NCBI RefSeq assembly: GCF_000024905.1 | Contig: NC_013522.1 | Coordinates: 1,302,001 to 1,366,000 of the forward strand | DNA from: Thermanaerovibrio acidaminovorans DSM 6589 | GTDB lineage: Bacteria > Synergistota > Synergistia > Synergistales > Synergistaceae | Direction of reading: 5' to 3' | Length of the DNA stretch: 64,000 bases | Shown here: positions 51,513-60,011 of the stretch, piece by piece | How the letters are laid out: every line of letters starts with the position of its first letter | Position numbering within the stretch: the stretch's first letter is position 1 | The notes under the pieces: model-generated | Told to the model about the DNA's origin: nothing | The model's input: only the letters and a program-made list of their open reading frames with translations | Databases searched by the model: none | Translations under genes and position numbers: made by a program

Positions 51513-52896
51513 GGCTCCCGGAGCCCAGCCACGACTCGAGAAGCCGGGCCCCCTCCTCTCTCTGCCTCCTCACCTCCGAGGGGCTGGTGCCCCCGTAGGT
51601 GCACCGCCGCTCCACCGACGTCCTTATATCCAACAGGGGAAGCAGGTCCTCCCCCGCCTCGGGGATGAACCTCATTATCTCATCCAACCTGAGCCCGTGC
51701 AACCGCCGCCCCTGGTCCACACACCACCGGACCAGGCGCCCCACCTTCTCGTGGGCCTCCCGGAAGGGCACCCGCCGCATCACCAGGTACTCCGCCACGT
51801 CGGTGGCCAGGGCCAACCCGTCGGAGAAGCACTCCATGGCCCTGGTCTGGTCCACCTCCACCCGCTCCAGAAGGGCGGACAGCACCTCCAGCACTGACCC
51901 TGTCACGCTCAGGCTCTCGAAAAGACCCCGCTTGTCCTCCTGGAGGTCCCGGTTGTACGTCAGCGGCAGCCCCTTCACCATGCACGCCAGGTCCACAAAC
52001 CGGCCCAGCACCCCCGACGCCTTACCCCGGGACAGCTCCAGCACATCCGGGTTCTTCTTCTGGGGCATCATGCTGGAACCGGTGCAGAACTGGTCCGGAA
52101 GGTCCAGCCAGCCGAACTCCCGGGAGGCGTAGATTATCAGGTCCTCGCAGAGCCTGCTCCAGTGAAGCGCGCAGGATACGCAGAAGTAGTGAGCGTCCAG
52201 CAACGCGTCCCGCTGAGCCACCGAGTCCAGGCTGTTCTGGGTGGGCCCCTCGAAGCCCAGCTCCCGGGCCACCATGAACCGGTCCAGCGGAAGCGTGGAC
52301 CCCGCCAGGGCCCCGGAACCCAGGGGACACCGGGATATGGACATCAAGGCCAAGTCCAGCCGGTCCCCGTCCCGGAGGAACGCCCAGAAGTGGGACATCC
52401 AGTAGTGCCCAAGGCTTATGGGCTGGGCCTGCTGCAGATGGGTGTAGCCGGGCACTATCACCTCCTGATGACGCTCCGACAGCTCCAGCAACACCTTCAG
52501 AAGGCCCCCCAGGGCCCCCTTGAGCTCCTTGAGCCTGCGACGCAGGTGCAACCTCACCGCGGTGGCCACCTGGTCGTTCCTACTACGGCCCGAGTGGAGC
52601 TTGGCCCCCGAGGGCCCCACCTTGGCGGTGAGCCGGGCCTCCACGTTCATGTGAACATCCTCCAGGGCCGGATCGGGCTCGAAGGACCCGTTCCGGATCT
52701 CCTCCAGGATCTCGCTCAGCCCCTCCTCTATGCGCCGAAGGTCCTCCTGGGATATTATCCCAACCCGCTCAAGCATCCTGGCGTGGGCCAGGCTGCCCCG
52801 GATGTCGTCCTCCGCCAGGCACCAGTCCAGATCCAGCGACTGGGTGAAGTCCCGGACCCTAACGTCCGTCTCCCCCCTGAACCTACCCTTCCACAA
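51505..52896 (-). CDS. argH: Argininosuccinate lyase
   Basis: Last step of arginine synthesis, 463 residues, fumarase/aspartase fold. Conserved HMNVEARL, SGRSRNDQVATAVRLHLR, GYTHLQQAQPISLGHYW, and the signature loop GSSMMPQKKNPDVLELSRGK with the catalytic Ser. The start is the TTG at 52896, after GGAGGTGA, and overlaps the DUF501 gene by 14 nt. No other arg gene is adjacent. Confidence 0.96.
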   Translation of the reverse strand: MWKGRFRGETDVRVRDFTQSLDLDWCLAEDDIRGSLAHARMLERVGIISQEDLRRIEEGLSEILEEIRNGSFEPDPALEDVHMNVEARLTAKVGPSGAKLHSGRSRNDQVATAVRLHLRRRLKELKGALGGLLKVLLELSERHQEVIVPGYTHLQQAQPISLGHYWMSHFWAFLRDGDRLDLALMSISRCPLGSGALAGSTLPLDRFMVARELGFEGPTQNSLDSVAQRDALLDAHYFCVSCALHWSRLCEDLIIYASREFGWLDLPDQFCTGSSMMPQKKNPDVLELSRGKASGVLGRFVDLACMVKGLPLTYNRDLQEDKRGLFESLSVTGSVLEVLSALLERVEVDQTRAMECFSDGLALATDVAEYLVMRRVPFREAHEKVGRLVRWCVDQGRRLHGLRLDEIMRFIPEAGEDLLPLLDIRTSVERRCTYGGTSPSEVRRQREEGARLLESWLGSGSLD

Positions 52897-53473
52897 GAGA
52901 CTCACCTCCACATCCGGGTCCTCCGCACTCCAAGGCCCCCACCTCCAGGGCCAGCCAGGAAGCCATTGGGTGGTACCCAAGCCCCAGCCAGGAGGCCACG
53001 TGCAGGTGAAGACACTTGGCGCCGAAGCCATGGACGAAGCCAGCCCCACCGACCCCCCTGCCCCATATGGCCCGAAGCAACCCCGGATCCCTCCGCACCC
53101 TGGAGGCCTCCCAGGGACCCAGCAGGCTCCCCCTGAGACGGGCGTGCATCAGATGATAAACCCTCATCTCGTCCAAACGGGACCCCATGGCCAGCTCCAT
53201 CCTGCCCACCGCCCCACGGGACTCCCTCTCGGCGCACCGGACCGCCAGATGGGGACACACCAGCCAGAAGGTGGTGGGGAAGGGCCCCCTGGCCCCCAGG
53301 GGCCCGCAGAACAGGACCCGGGGAAAGCCCCGCCGGCACGGGGCGCAGAACCCCTTAACCACCGACAGGTCCCTTATCCGATCCGGCGGGGTCCAGGGGA
53401 CCTCAAGAGAGCCGGGGGGAACGTAGAAAACCGGGGGGCAGCCGCCCCCCGGCGCGTGCACCTGCCACCTCAT
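52883..53473 (-). CDS. DUF501 family protein
   Basis: 196 residues. The Cys-rich family pattern is visible: FCAPCRRGFPRVL, TFWLVCPHLAVRCAERESRGAVGRMEL, and CLHLHVASWLG near the C-terminus. Cys and His spacing suggests metal binding. Function unknown; the gene is commonly found with S1-domain and septum-formation genes in Gram-positives. The ATG overlaps the S1 gene stop (ATGA), so the two are coupled. Confidence 0.82.
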   Translation of the reverse strand: MRWQVHAPGGGCPPVFYVPPGSLEVPWTPPDRIRDLSVVKGFCAPCRRGFPRVLFCGPLGARGPFPTTFWLVCPHLAVRCAERESRGAVGRMELAMGSRLDEMRVYHLMHARLRGSLLGPWEASRVRRDPGLLRAIWGRGVGGAGFVHGFGAKCLHLHVASWLGLGYHPMASWLALEVGALECGGPGCGGESLVEG

Positions 53474-53892
53474 CGCTTCCCCGGCTTCCTCTTACCTCCC
53501 CTGGAGTCCTTCATCTTGCTGTTCAGGTCGGCTATCTTCTCGTCGCTGGCCTTGAGGAACATGGAGAGCTTCTTCTCGAAGTCCATCTCCCCACCCCCAC
53601 CGTAGCCCCGCTGGGGGGGCCGGCTCTCCCGGGGCTTCAGGGCCTTGATGGAGAGGTCTATCCGTCCTCGCTCGTCGATCTTGATGACCTTGGCGGTCAC
53701 CTTCTGCTGGAGCTCCAGGACGTCCTCCACCTTCTTGACGTAGCTGTGGGACAGCTCCGATATGTGGACCATCGCCTTCTGGCCGTTCTCCAGCCGGACG
53801 AAGGCCCCATAGGGAGCTATGTGCTCCACCGTCCCGGTGACCACGTCACCCACGTTCACCCCGGCGGTAGTTGCCGTCTTGTCTTCCACCAT
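53470..53892 (-). CDS. S1 RNA-binding domain protein
   Basis: 140 residues. A single S1 domain (about 12-82: VGDVVTGTVEHIAPYGAFVRL, AMVHISELSHSYVKKVEDVL, KVIKIDERGRIDLSIKAL), then a Gly/Arg/Pro-rich stretch and a basic helical tail. It resembles the YugI/YabR general stress S1 proteins that bind RNA or ribosomes. Start ATG after a GAGCGGCAA leader with a weak ribosome site. Confidence 0.87.
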   Translation of the reverse strand: MVEDKTATTAGVNVGDVVTGTVEHIAPYGAFVRLENGQKAMVHISELSHSYVKKVEDVLELQQKVTAKVIKIDERGRIDLSIKALKPRESRPPQRGYGGGGEMDFEKKLSMFLKASDEKIADLNSKMKDSRGGKRKPGKR

Positions 53893-53942
53893 TTGCCGCT
53901 CGACCCTCCAGTTTTATGTCGTCTGTCCCCCAGGGGGGAAAC

Positions 53943-54551
53943 CTAAAGCCACACCCAGCGGATCGGATCCTCCGCCCCGAAGACCCTCACCATGAGGAGC
54001 CGAGCGGGCTTGCCACCCGATTGGGCCCCATGGTACCACAACAGAAGCCTCCCGGACCTCTTGTCCAAAACGCTTCGCTTCACTATGTCCCTCATTATAG
54101 GGTAGAAAAGGGCCATGGCGCTAGCCCCCTTCAGCTCCATGGGAGCATATCTTATGCGGTTTGACCTCTCCTGGGGCAGGGAGGCCACCAGCCCAAGCCC
54201 CTCCAGCACCGCAGGGCACCTGCCAAGGGGCACGGTCCCAACCCAAGGCTCCTTCTCCCGCACCCGGAACCCAAGCACCCGCCCTTCCGGGAGGGAGAGC
54301 CCCCCGGACACCCTGACGGACCTGGGGTCCAGCACCCACCGGGAGGCGGAGGCCACCCGCACGGACCGCCAGCGGACGAAGGAGGCGGAGATGAACCGGG
54401 CCTCCAGTGCCCGACGAATCACCCGGAGCTCCCGGTGGGGAAGGCCGCCCAGGACTCGGCCCATCCGGGACCGCAGGCCGCTCCTCACCCTCACCCGGCC
54501 AAGGAAGATCCGGCCCAGGGCCTCCAGGGCCCAGTCCAACGTCCCCCTCAC
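53943..54551 (-). CDS. Hypothetical protein
   Basis: 202 residues, strongly basic, starting at a GTG that overlaps the preceding stop (GTGA). It begins with an Arg-rich helix region (RVRVRSGLRSRMGRVLGGLP), then a beta-rich middle with GGLSLPEGRVLGFRVREK. No signal peptide or membrane helix. No family recognised. It is coupled to the gene upstream and lies between the FapA-linked genes and the S1 protein, so a flagellum-associated or RNA-related role are both only guesses. Confidence 0.6.
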   Translation of the reverse strand: MRGTLDWALEALGRIFLGRVRVRSGLRSRMGRVLGGLPHRELRVIRRALEARFISASFVRWRSVRVASASRWVLDPRSVRVSGGLSLPEGRVLGFRVREKEPWVGTVPLGRCPAVLEGLGLVASLPQERSNRIRYAPMELKGASAMALFYPIMRDIVKRSVLDKRSGRLLLWYHGAQSGGKPARLLMVRVFGAEDPIRWVWL

Positions 54552-55093
54552 AGGGGCTCGTCCTTGAGGGCCTCCAGGGCCCTGATCACCCGGCCGAAGG
54601 GCTCCAACACCTCCATGGTCTCCCCCAGCGAGACCAGCTGCTCGAAGACCTTGCTCGCCTGCTGAAGCTGATCCTTGGTGAGCACCACCCTCACCGGGGA
54701 GCTTATGGGATCCACCTGAAGCAGGAACTCCAGCTCCCCCTGGAGATCCGCCTGACCCGTCCGGTCCAGGGGCGCCAGGGAGGTGGACTCCACCAGGGCG
54801 GTGGGCCCCTTGCCGTGCTGGCGCACCGCCCCCAGGGCGTCCATCTCCCTCACCAACCACAGGCTGGGGCGGACCTCAAGGGCGTCCACCAGACCCTTCA
54901 CGATCACGTCCTCCTTCAGGTACACATCCAGGGCCCCCCCGTAGAGGATCCGCTCTATCTTGGTGGGCCTCAAGGGCTCCGTGTACCTGAAATCCAAGGG
55001 GACCCCCCGGTTATCCACCACCAGGGCGGCCCCCACGTAAAGCCCGTCCCTCTCGTCCACCACCACGTAAGCGGCGCTCACCCCAGAGGCCAT
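54548..55093 (-). CDS. Hypothetical protein
   Basis: 181 residues from an ATG at 55093 after GGAGGG. An alpha/beta N-terminal half (SAAYVVVDERDGLYVGAALVVDNRGVPLDFRYTEP) resembles small sensor-like folds. The C-terminal 60 residues are helical (LTKDQLQQASKVFEQLVSLG). Soluble, no obvious catalytic motif, no family recognised. Co-transcribed with its neighbours on both sides. Confidence 0.62.
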   Translation of the reverse strand: MASGVSAAYVVVDERDGLYVGAALVVDNRGVPLDFRYTEPLRPTKIERILYGGALDVYLKEDVIVKGLVDALEVRPSLWLVREMDALGAVRQHGKGPTALVESTSLAPLDRTGQADLQGELEFLLQVDPISSPVRVVLTKDQLQQASKVFEQLVSLGETMEVLEPFGRVIRALEALKDEPL

Positions 55094-55106
55094 ACAATCC
55101 CTCCGC

Positions 55107-55421
55107 TCAACCGTAAACCTCAAAGGACCCGGAAGCTCCACCCTCCGGATCCCCCGGGCCCTCCTTCGGTCCACCACCCCGCTTGTTCCCTCGACGACCG
55201 CCGCCGGATCCAGCTTCCCTCTCGGCGGCCCCTTCCAGGGGCCTGTCGGCGCTGGAGGCCTCCGCCTCCGCCAGGCGCCTACGCTGATCCTCCTGCCTCC
55301 GCTGGGACTCCACCTGGCGGGAGGCCGCAAGGGCGGCGGAGAGGGGGTCCTTGGGCGCCTCCTGGGCCCTCTGCTCCAGGTTCCACATGGATAGCTGCCA
55401 GTCCACGGGCCGCAAAGACAC
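55107..55421 (-). CDS. Small charged hypothetical protein
   Basis: 104 residues. A helical, Gln/Arg/Glu-rich N-terminal half (VDWQLSMWNLEQRAQE, then SRQVESQRRQEDQRRRLAEA) is followed by a Gly/Lys-rich low-complexity tail. No signal. GTG start at 55421 after GGGGGTGATG. It sits 13 nt after fapA and is probably a cytoplasmic accessory protein of that group; unknown function. Confidence 0.55.
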   Translation of the reverse strand: MSLRPVDWQLSMWNLEQRAQEAPKDPLSAALAASRQVESQRRQEDQRRRLAEAEASSADRPLEGAAEREAGSGGGRRGNKRGGGPKEGPGDPEGGASGSFEVYG

Positions 55422-55434
55422 GGACCATCACCCC

Positions 55435-57027
55435 CTAGTAGTCGAAGGGCTTTATCCTTATCTCCCCTTCCTCCACCGCGAAGCTGACGAACTTCTGATC
55501 CGATCGGACTATGTAGTTCATGCCCCGGATGGAGACCACCACCCCGTTGTGACAGGTCCCCTTCACCCGGACCCGCCCGGAGGCCTTGCTGCTCTCCACC
55601 TCCGCCTCGATGGCCGCCATCCGCTTCTCCAGGACCGATATCTGCCCCTGAAGCTGGAACTTGGCCCGGGTGAGGCGCACCATGAGTGCCCTCTTCTGGT
55701 CGTCCAGCAGGTCCCGCTCCTCCAGCTTCTTGAGGTAACCCAGGTTGGTGTTCACGTCCCCCATCTTGGCCTTCAGGTCCTTGAGGGACTCCACGATCCT
55801 CCGCCTCTCCTCCATGAGCTCCGGCGGGACCCCCACCACCACCTCGGTCTTGGTGCCCATCTCGCTCCCCAAGGTCTCGCACACCACCTCGATGCCCGCC
55901 TGGACCCGGCCCCCAACGATCTGCCCCTTCTTGCTCCCCTGGACGATCACCGAGCCCCGGGCGGAAACCTGGCTGTGCATTATGGCCTCCGATACCCTTA
56001 CGTCCCCCCCGGCTCTCACGTGGGCCTGATCTATGTAGGCGCAGGACACGTCCCCCTTGGCCTCCAGCAGGGCCTTGCCGGTCCCCCGGACCCCTACCTT
56101 TATGACCATGTTGCCCTCACAGGAAAGGTGCGCCCCCTCCACCACCCCGTCCACGAACAGGTCCCCCCCGGCCTTCACCGAGAAGCCCTCCCGGACGGAG
56201 CCGCGGACCATCACGGGCCCCACGAACTGGATGTTCCCGACCCCGTAGTCCACATCCCCCTTCACCTCGAAGAGGGGCAACACGCACAGCTTGCCGTCCT
56301 TTATGGACAGGTGCCCGTCCTGGGCGGCGTAGAGGTGCATCCGGTCCTCGGACATCTCGGTGCCGGAACCCGCCGGAAGGTTCTTGTCCTTGGGCGCCTG
56401 GGCCTTTATGGGCTTCCCCATGACGGTCATCCCGTCTTGCCCAGGCACCGGGGGGGTCTTCTCCGCCAGCTCCTGTCCCTTGAGGACGTTTATCACCGTC
56501 CCCAGGTCCTTCATGTCCACCCGCTTGCCCTCCTGGGTCTCCTTGGGCTTCAGTCGCTGGAGGTCCACCTTGTAGACTATGGCCGCGTCCTTGCCGTGCA
56601 CCACCTCGCGGCCCCGGGCCACCTCCACCCACTGGTTCAGGTGCGACCCCGACGCCAGGGCCCGGATCACGTCCGCCTTAAAGCCCTCCACAACCCCGTG
56701 ATCCCGCAGGAACCGCTCTATGTCCTCCGGGGACGGTAATGGAAGCTTCCCCAAGGGGGGCGTCAGTTTCATGGAGCAGCTGAGGCCGTCCTCGGATATC
56801 CGGATCTCCATCTTGGCGGGACGGTCCAGGTCGGTCTTCCGCTCCGCTATCTTGACGCTCTCGCCGGTGCGCTCCTGGACCGCCCTGGCCACCAGCTGAC
56901 CATCGTAGTCCTCTATCTGCTTCTCCTTGAGGAGGGCCACCACATCGGACAGCACCAGCTCCCCTTCGGGCTCCACAGTGAGGTATATCCCGTCATCCCT
57001 GACGCTCAGCTTGAAAGGCCGATCCAA
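55435..57027 (-). CDS. DUF342 (FapA) family protein of the flagellar region
   Basis: 530 residues. An N-terminal small domain (about 1-80) and a second one rich in conserved SCSMKLTPP and PSPEDIERFLRDHGVV precede the FapA beta-solenoid core (about 170-400: EVKGDVDYGVGNIQFVGPVMVRGSV, GDLFVDGVVEGAHLSCEGNM). A coiled coil follows (about 395-470) and a terminal beta unit. Polar FapA helps place the flagellum in Vibrio; here the position beside fliA supports a motility link. The TTG start follows GGGAGGTG. Confidence 0.85.
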   Translation of the reverse strand: MDRPFKLSVRDDGIYLTVEPEGELVLSDVVALLKEKQIEDYDGQLVARAVQERTGESVKIAERKTDLDRPAKMEIRISEDGLSCSMKLTPPLGKLPLPSPEDIERFLRDHGVVEGFKADVIRALASGSHLNQWVEVARGREVVHGKDAAIVYKVDLQRLKPKETQEGKRVDMKDLGTVINVLKGQELAEKTPPVPGQDGMTVMGKPIKAQAPKDKNLPAGSGTEMSEDRMHLYAAQDGHLSIKDGKLCVLPLFEVKGDVDYGVGNIQFVGPVMVRGSVREGFSVKAGGDLFVDGVVEGAHLSCEGNMVIKVGVRGTGKALLEAKGDVSCAYIDQAHVRAGGDVRVSEAIMHSQVSARGSVIVQGSKKGQIVGGRVQAGIEVVCETLGSEMGTKTEVVVGVPPELMEERRRIVESLKDLKAKMGDVNTNLGYLKKLEERDLLDDQKRALMVRLTRAKFQLQGQISVLEKRMAAIEAEVESSKASGRVRVKGTCHNGVVVSIRGMNYIVRSDQKFVSFAVEEGEIRIKPFDY

Positions 57028-57046
57028 ATCAGCACACCTCCCGTTT

Positions 57047-57784
57047 CTAAAGGAGCTTGGAGCGCAACATGGCTATGGCCCGCCCGTGAAGCTGGGAGGC
57101 CCTGGACTCGGTCACCCCCAGAACCGCCCCCACCTCCTTGAGGGTCAGCCCCTCCTGGTAGTAGAGGGAGAGGAGCAACCGCTCCCTCTCGGGCAGCTCC
57201 TCCAGGGCCCGCCGCACCAGGGCCAGCTCCTCCCGGCGCTCCACCTCCTCCTGGGGGGAGGGGGACGGGTCCTCCAAGAGGCCATCCCGCTTGACCTCCC
57301 CGTCCTCCAGGCCCAGGACCTCATCCAGGGACACCACGTAGGATCGGCTGGCGATCTCCAAAAGCTCCCTGTAGCTCTTTTCGTTCATCCCTAGCCTCTC
57401 CATTAGGGCCTCGTCGTCCAGAAGGGTGCCCTCCGCAGCCGCCTCCTCCATGGCCCGCTCCAGCCGCTGAAGCTTGTCCCTCCCGGTCCGGGATATCCAG
57501 TCATACCGGCGAAGCTCGTCCAGGATGGCCCCCCTTATCCGGGGCACCGCGAAGGTCTGGAAACAGAAGCCCCTGGAGGGGTCGAACCGGTCCATGGCGT
57601 CCAGGAGCCCCATTACGCCGAAGCTAAGTATGTCGTCGTAGTCCAGTCCCGGCGGCGGGGTCACCGCCATGCGACCCGCCACATACTTGACCAGCGGAAT
57701 ATACCTCTTGACGATCCTCTCCCGGTTCTCCCCCGTGGGCTCCTTGGCGTAGGCCTCCCACAGGATGGCGTCGTCGGACCTCAC
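57047..57784 (-). CDS. fliA: Flagellar sigma factor FliA (sigma-28)
   Basis: 245 residues. Region 2: RYIPLVKYVAGRMAVTPPPGLDYDDILSFGVMGLLDAMDRFDPSRG, FQTFAVPRIRGAILDELR. Region 3 (WISRTGRDKLQRLERAM) and region 4 (LPERERLLLSLYYQEGLTLKEVGAVLGVTESRASQLHGRAI) are complete. It directs transcription of late flagellar and chemotaxis genes. Last in the Bacillus-like che order. No anti-sigma FlgM gene is visible here. Confidence 0.94.
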   Translation of the reverse strand: MRSDDAILWEAYAKEPTGENRERIVKRYIPLVKYVAGRMAVTPPPGLDYDDILSFGVMGLLDAMDRFDPSRGFCFQTFAVPRIRGAILDELRRYDWISRTGRDKLQRLERAMEEAAAEGTLLDDEALMERLGMNEKSYRELLEIASRSYVVSLDEVLGLEDGEVKRDGLLEDPSPSPQEEVERREELALVRRALEELPERERLLLSLYYQEGLTLKEVGAVLGVTESRASQLHGRAIAMLRSKLL

Positions 57785-57788
57785 GGGA

Positions 57789-58841
57789 TCACCTCTTGAG
57801 CAGAAGGATGAGCACCAGCAGGAAGAGTCCCAGGGCCCCCAGGAACAACGCCAGCGGACCGCCCCTGGGGGCGGACATGGGCTCCGGCCGGGAGGTGGGG
57901 GAAACCCGGATCTTCATGTCCCGGGACATCTTGAAGACCGCGGATATGCCATCCGACACCGCCAGCTTCACCACCGCATCCCCCGCCGGGGACCTCTCCA
58001 CCGACTCCACCGGAAACTCCGCGTTGCGCCCCGCCCTGGCCAGGAAGCGGCCAATTAGCCTCCCCAGGGGGCCCGAGTCGTCCAGGTCCACCGGGACCAC
58101 CGCCCCCACGTTCAGCTCCCCCACGCTCAACCCCTTGACCGGGTCCAGGTAGGGCTTGCAGGCCAAGGTTAGCTCCGAGGGCTTCGACTTGGTATCCTCC
58201 TTCTGCTGTTTAGGCTCTGGGACCTCATCCCGCCTCCCGAGGCTCGACATGTCCAACCGGATCCGGTGGAACCGCTCCACCTCCAGGGTGCAACTGACGT
58301 CAAGCTTGAGGGACTGGGACAGGGCCTCCTTGAGCGAATGGGCCTTGGCCGGGGCGGAGGACGGGTCCCTGAAGAGGGAGTTTATGGCGGTGGGGGGGAA
58401 GAGCCTCTCCAGCAGGGACTCCATCTGCTTGTACAGGCTCCTGTCCGGGGAGGCCGGGATGGACCTTATGGCGGCCCGGACAGACTCCCAGCCGGCGTAG
58501 ACATCGAAGGACTCCGGTAGCCCCCCCGCCCCGACCCAAAAGGTGAGGTCCTTAACCTCCCCTGTTATGCCCTCCGCCACGTAGCAGAAGGCCCCCTGGA
58601 CGTCACCCCTGCGGCGGGTCTCGAACCGCCCCTTCACCGCCACATAAGTGGGGGCCGCCGCCCTCAGCATGGCAACGGCCTTCTCGTAGTCCACCCCCGA
58701 GGAGGTGATGGCGCTCAGGACCGCCTCCTTGGGACACCCCAAAAGGGACGCCAGATCCTCCACCACGTGGGCGGGGATCAGCGAAGCCAGGCTATCGGGC
58801 ACCGGTGTCACATCACCCGGCGGGAAACGTTCATCCATCAA
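57789..58841 (-). CDS. Hypothetical tail-anchored protein between cheD and fliA
   Basis: 350 residues. Residues about 18-60 (LIPAHVVEDLASLLGCPKEAVLSAI, GVDYEKAVAML) resemble a UBA-type three-helix fold. A beta-rich region follows (VAVKGRFETRRRGDVQGAFCYVAEG), then a central helical part, a lysine-rich linker (KQQKEDTKSKPSE), and a second alpha/beta domain (about 230-315). It ends in one C-terminal transmembrane helix (LALFLGALGLFLLVLILLL) with KR after it. The cytoplasmic bulk would be held at the membrane. No known family; the gene spacing (8 nt to cheD, 4 nt to fliA) places it in the motility operon. Confidence 0.6.
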   Translation of the reverse strand: MMDERFPPGDVTPVPDSLASLIPAHVVEDLASLLGCPKEAVLSAITSSGVDYEKAVAMLRAAAPTYVAVKGRFETRRRGDVQGAFCYVAEGITGEVKDLTFWVGAGGLPESFDVYAGWESVRAAIRSIPASPDRSLYKQMESLLERLFPPTAINSLFRDPSSAPAKAHSLKEALSQSLKLDVSCTLEVERFHRIRLDMSSLGRRDEVPEPKQQKEDTKSKPSELTLACKPYLDPVKGLSVGELNVGAVVPVDLDDSGPLGRLIGRFLARAGRNAEFPVESVERSPAGDAVVKLAVSDGISAVFKMSRDMKIRVSPTSRPEPMSAPRGGPLALFLGALGLFLLVLILLLKR

Positions 58842-58849
58842 ATGCCCCC

Positions 58850-59341
58850 CTAGAGCTCCTTGACCCCGGTGCCAAGGGTCTTGACCACCAGGACCCAGGT
58901 GTCGGTGGAGAACTCAACACTACGGCCCTTGCTACCCCCCACGTCGGATGCCACCAGGGGCACCCCGAACTTGGCCAGCATGGCAGTGGTGGCCTCCACG
59001 TTCCTGGCCCCAACCGCCAGGAGGGAGCTCTCCTTGCCGGGGATGTTGAACATCTGGGCCCCGCCGGCCATCTTGGCCTTCAGCTTGGACTTGTTGACCC
59101 CCAGCTCCATCAGCTTGTCCATCATGAGGGGCACCGCCGTGTCGGCGAACTTGCCGGGCTTCAAGACCTCCTTGGCGTCCCGGCTGTCCGGAAGCATTAT
59201 GTGGGCCATGGCGGCCACCCTGGCGGCCTGATCGTATATGACCAGACCTATGCAGGACCCCAGCCCCAGAGTTATCAGCGTGGCGGGGTGCCTCACCGCC
59301 ACCAGGTCCGCCATCCCAACGTGTATAGCGGAGGTCGACAT
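58850..59341 (-). CDS. cheD: Chemoreceptor glutamine deamidase CheD
   Basis: 163 residues. Deamidates receptor glutamines and, bound to CheC, raises CheC phosphatase activity. Catalytic Cys30 in LGLGSCIGLVIYD and His47 in AHIMLPDS; the Thr-rich C-terminal SVEFSTDTW is present. Gene order cheC-cheD is as in Bacillus and Thermotoga. Four nt separate it from cheC. Confidence 0.95.
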   Translation of the reverse strand: MSTSAIHVGMADLVAVRHPATLITLGLGSCIGLVIYDQAARVAAMAHIMLPDSRDAKEVLKPGKFADTAVPLMMDKLMELGVNKSKLKAKMAGGAQMFNIPGKESSLLAVGARNVEATTAMLAKFGVPLVASDVGGSKGRSVEFSTDTWVLVVKTLGTGVKEL

Positions 59342-59344
59342 GGG

Positions 59345-59974
59345 CTAGAGCACCCCCAATCTCTTAAGGAGCACTTCCAGCGACCCAGGATCGGGGACCA
59401 TGATCACCATACCTCGGGCCTCTGCGTCGGAGTCCTGGATCTTGAGGGTGGTCTTCACCAGAAGGGCGGTGTCACCCATTATGCCGAACATGGCGGCCAC
59501 CACGTCCATTATGGAGCCCAGCATGTCGTGGGCCACCGCCGGCACTGACACGGGAAGGGCCCAGCCGGTCATGGAAGACAGGGCGTTCAGGAAGGCCCCG
59601 AGGATTATGTTGCCCACCTCCGCCAGGGCGCTGTCCCTTATCTGCATCCGGACCTCCTCCTCCATGGAGCTCAGGTCCATGGAGATGAGAAGATCCGCCA
59701 GGGTGGACGCCTCCTCCTCGTACATGAGGAATATGATGTTGCAGGAGAACTCCCCGTCCGCCCGGATCAACACCCCGCACGCCAGGTCCTCGGGGGAACC
59801 GTAGTGGTTGGCTATCTCGTAGACCGAGACCAGCTCCGCCACCGGAACGTCCATGTCCACCATGCGGCCCAATAGCTTGGACAGTGCGGTGGCGGCGTTG
59901 CCGGCCCCTATGTTCCCCACCTCCCTTATGGCGTCCATCTGAATGCTGTTGAAGGAATCGAAATCAACCGACAT
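59345..59974 (-). CDS. cheC: CheY-phosphatase CheC
   Basis: 209 residues. Two active-site helices: DAIREVGNIGAGNAATALS and SALAEVGNIILGAFLNALS, each with the Glu-Asn pair used to strip phosphate from CheY-P. The ATG at 59974 gives the usual N-terminus; an in-frame ATG at 59998 is eight codons upstream. With CheD it forms an adaptation loop that is independent of receptor methylation. Confidence 0.95.
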   Translation of the reverse strand: MSVDFDSFNSIQMDAIREVGNIGAGNAATALSKLLGRMVDMDVPVAELVSVYEIANHYGSPEDLACGVLIRADGEFSCNIIFLMYEEEASTLADLLISMDLSSMEEEVRMQIRDSALAEVGNIILGAFLNALSSMTGWALPVSVPAVAHDMLGSIMDVVAAMFGIMGDTALLVKTTLKIQDSDAEARGMVIMVPDPGSLEVLLKRLGVL

Positions 59975-60011
59975 GGCCTCACCCAAACCCTCTTCCATCC
60001 AAGGTACGCCC

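Noticed and set aside
55107-55421. Possible frameshifted C-terminus of fapA
   Set aside because: fapA ends with a full terminal domain and its own stop; the small gene has its own start and ribosome site.
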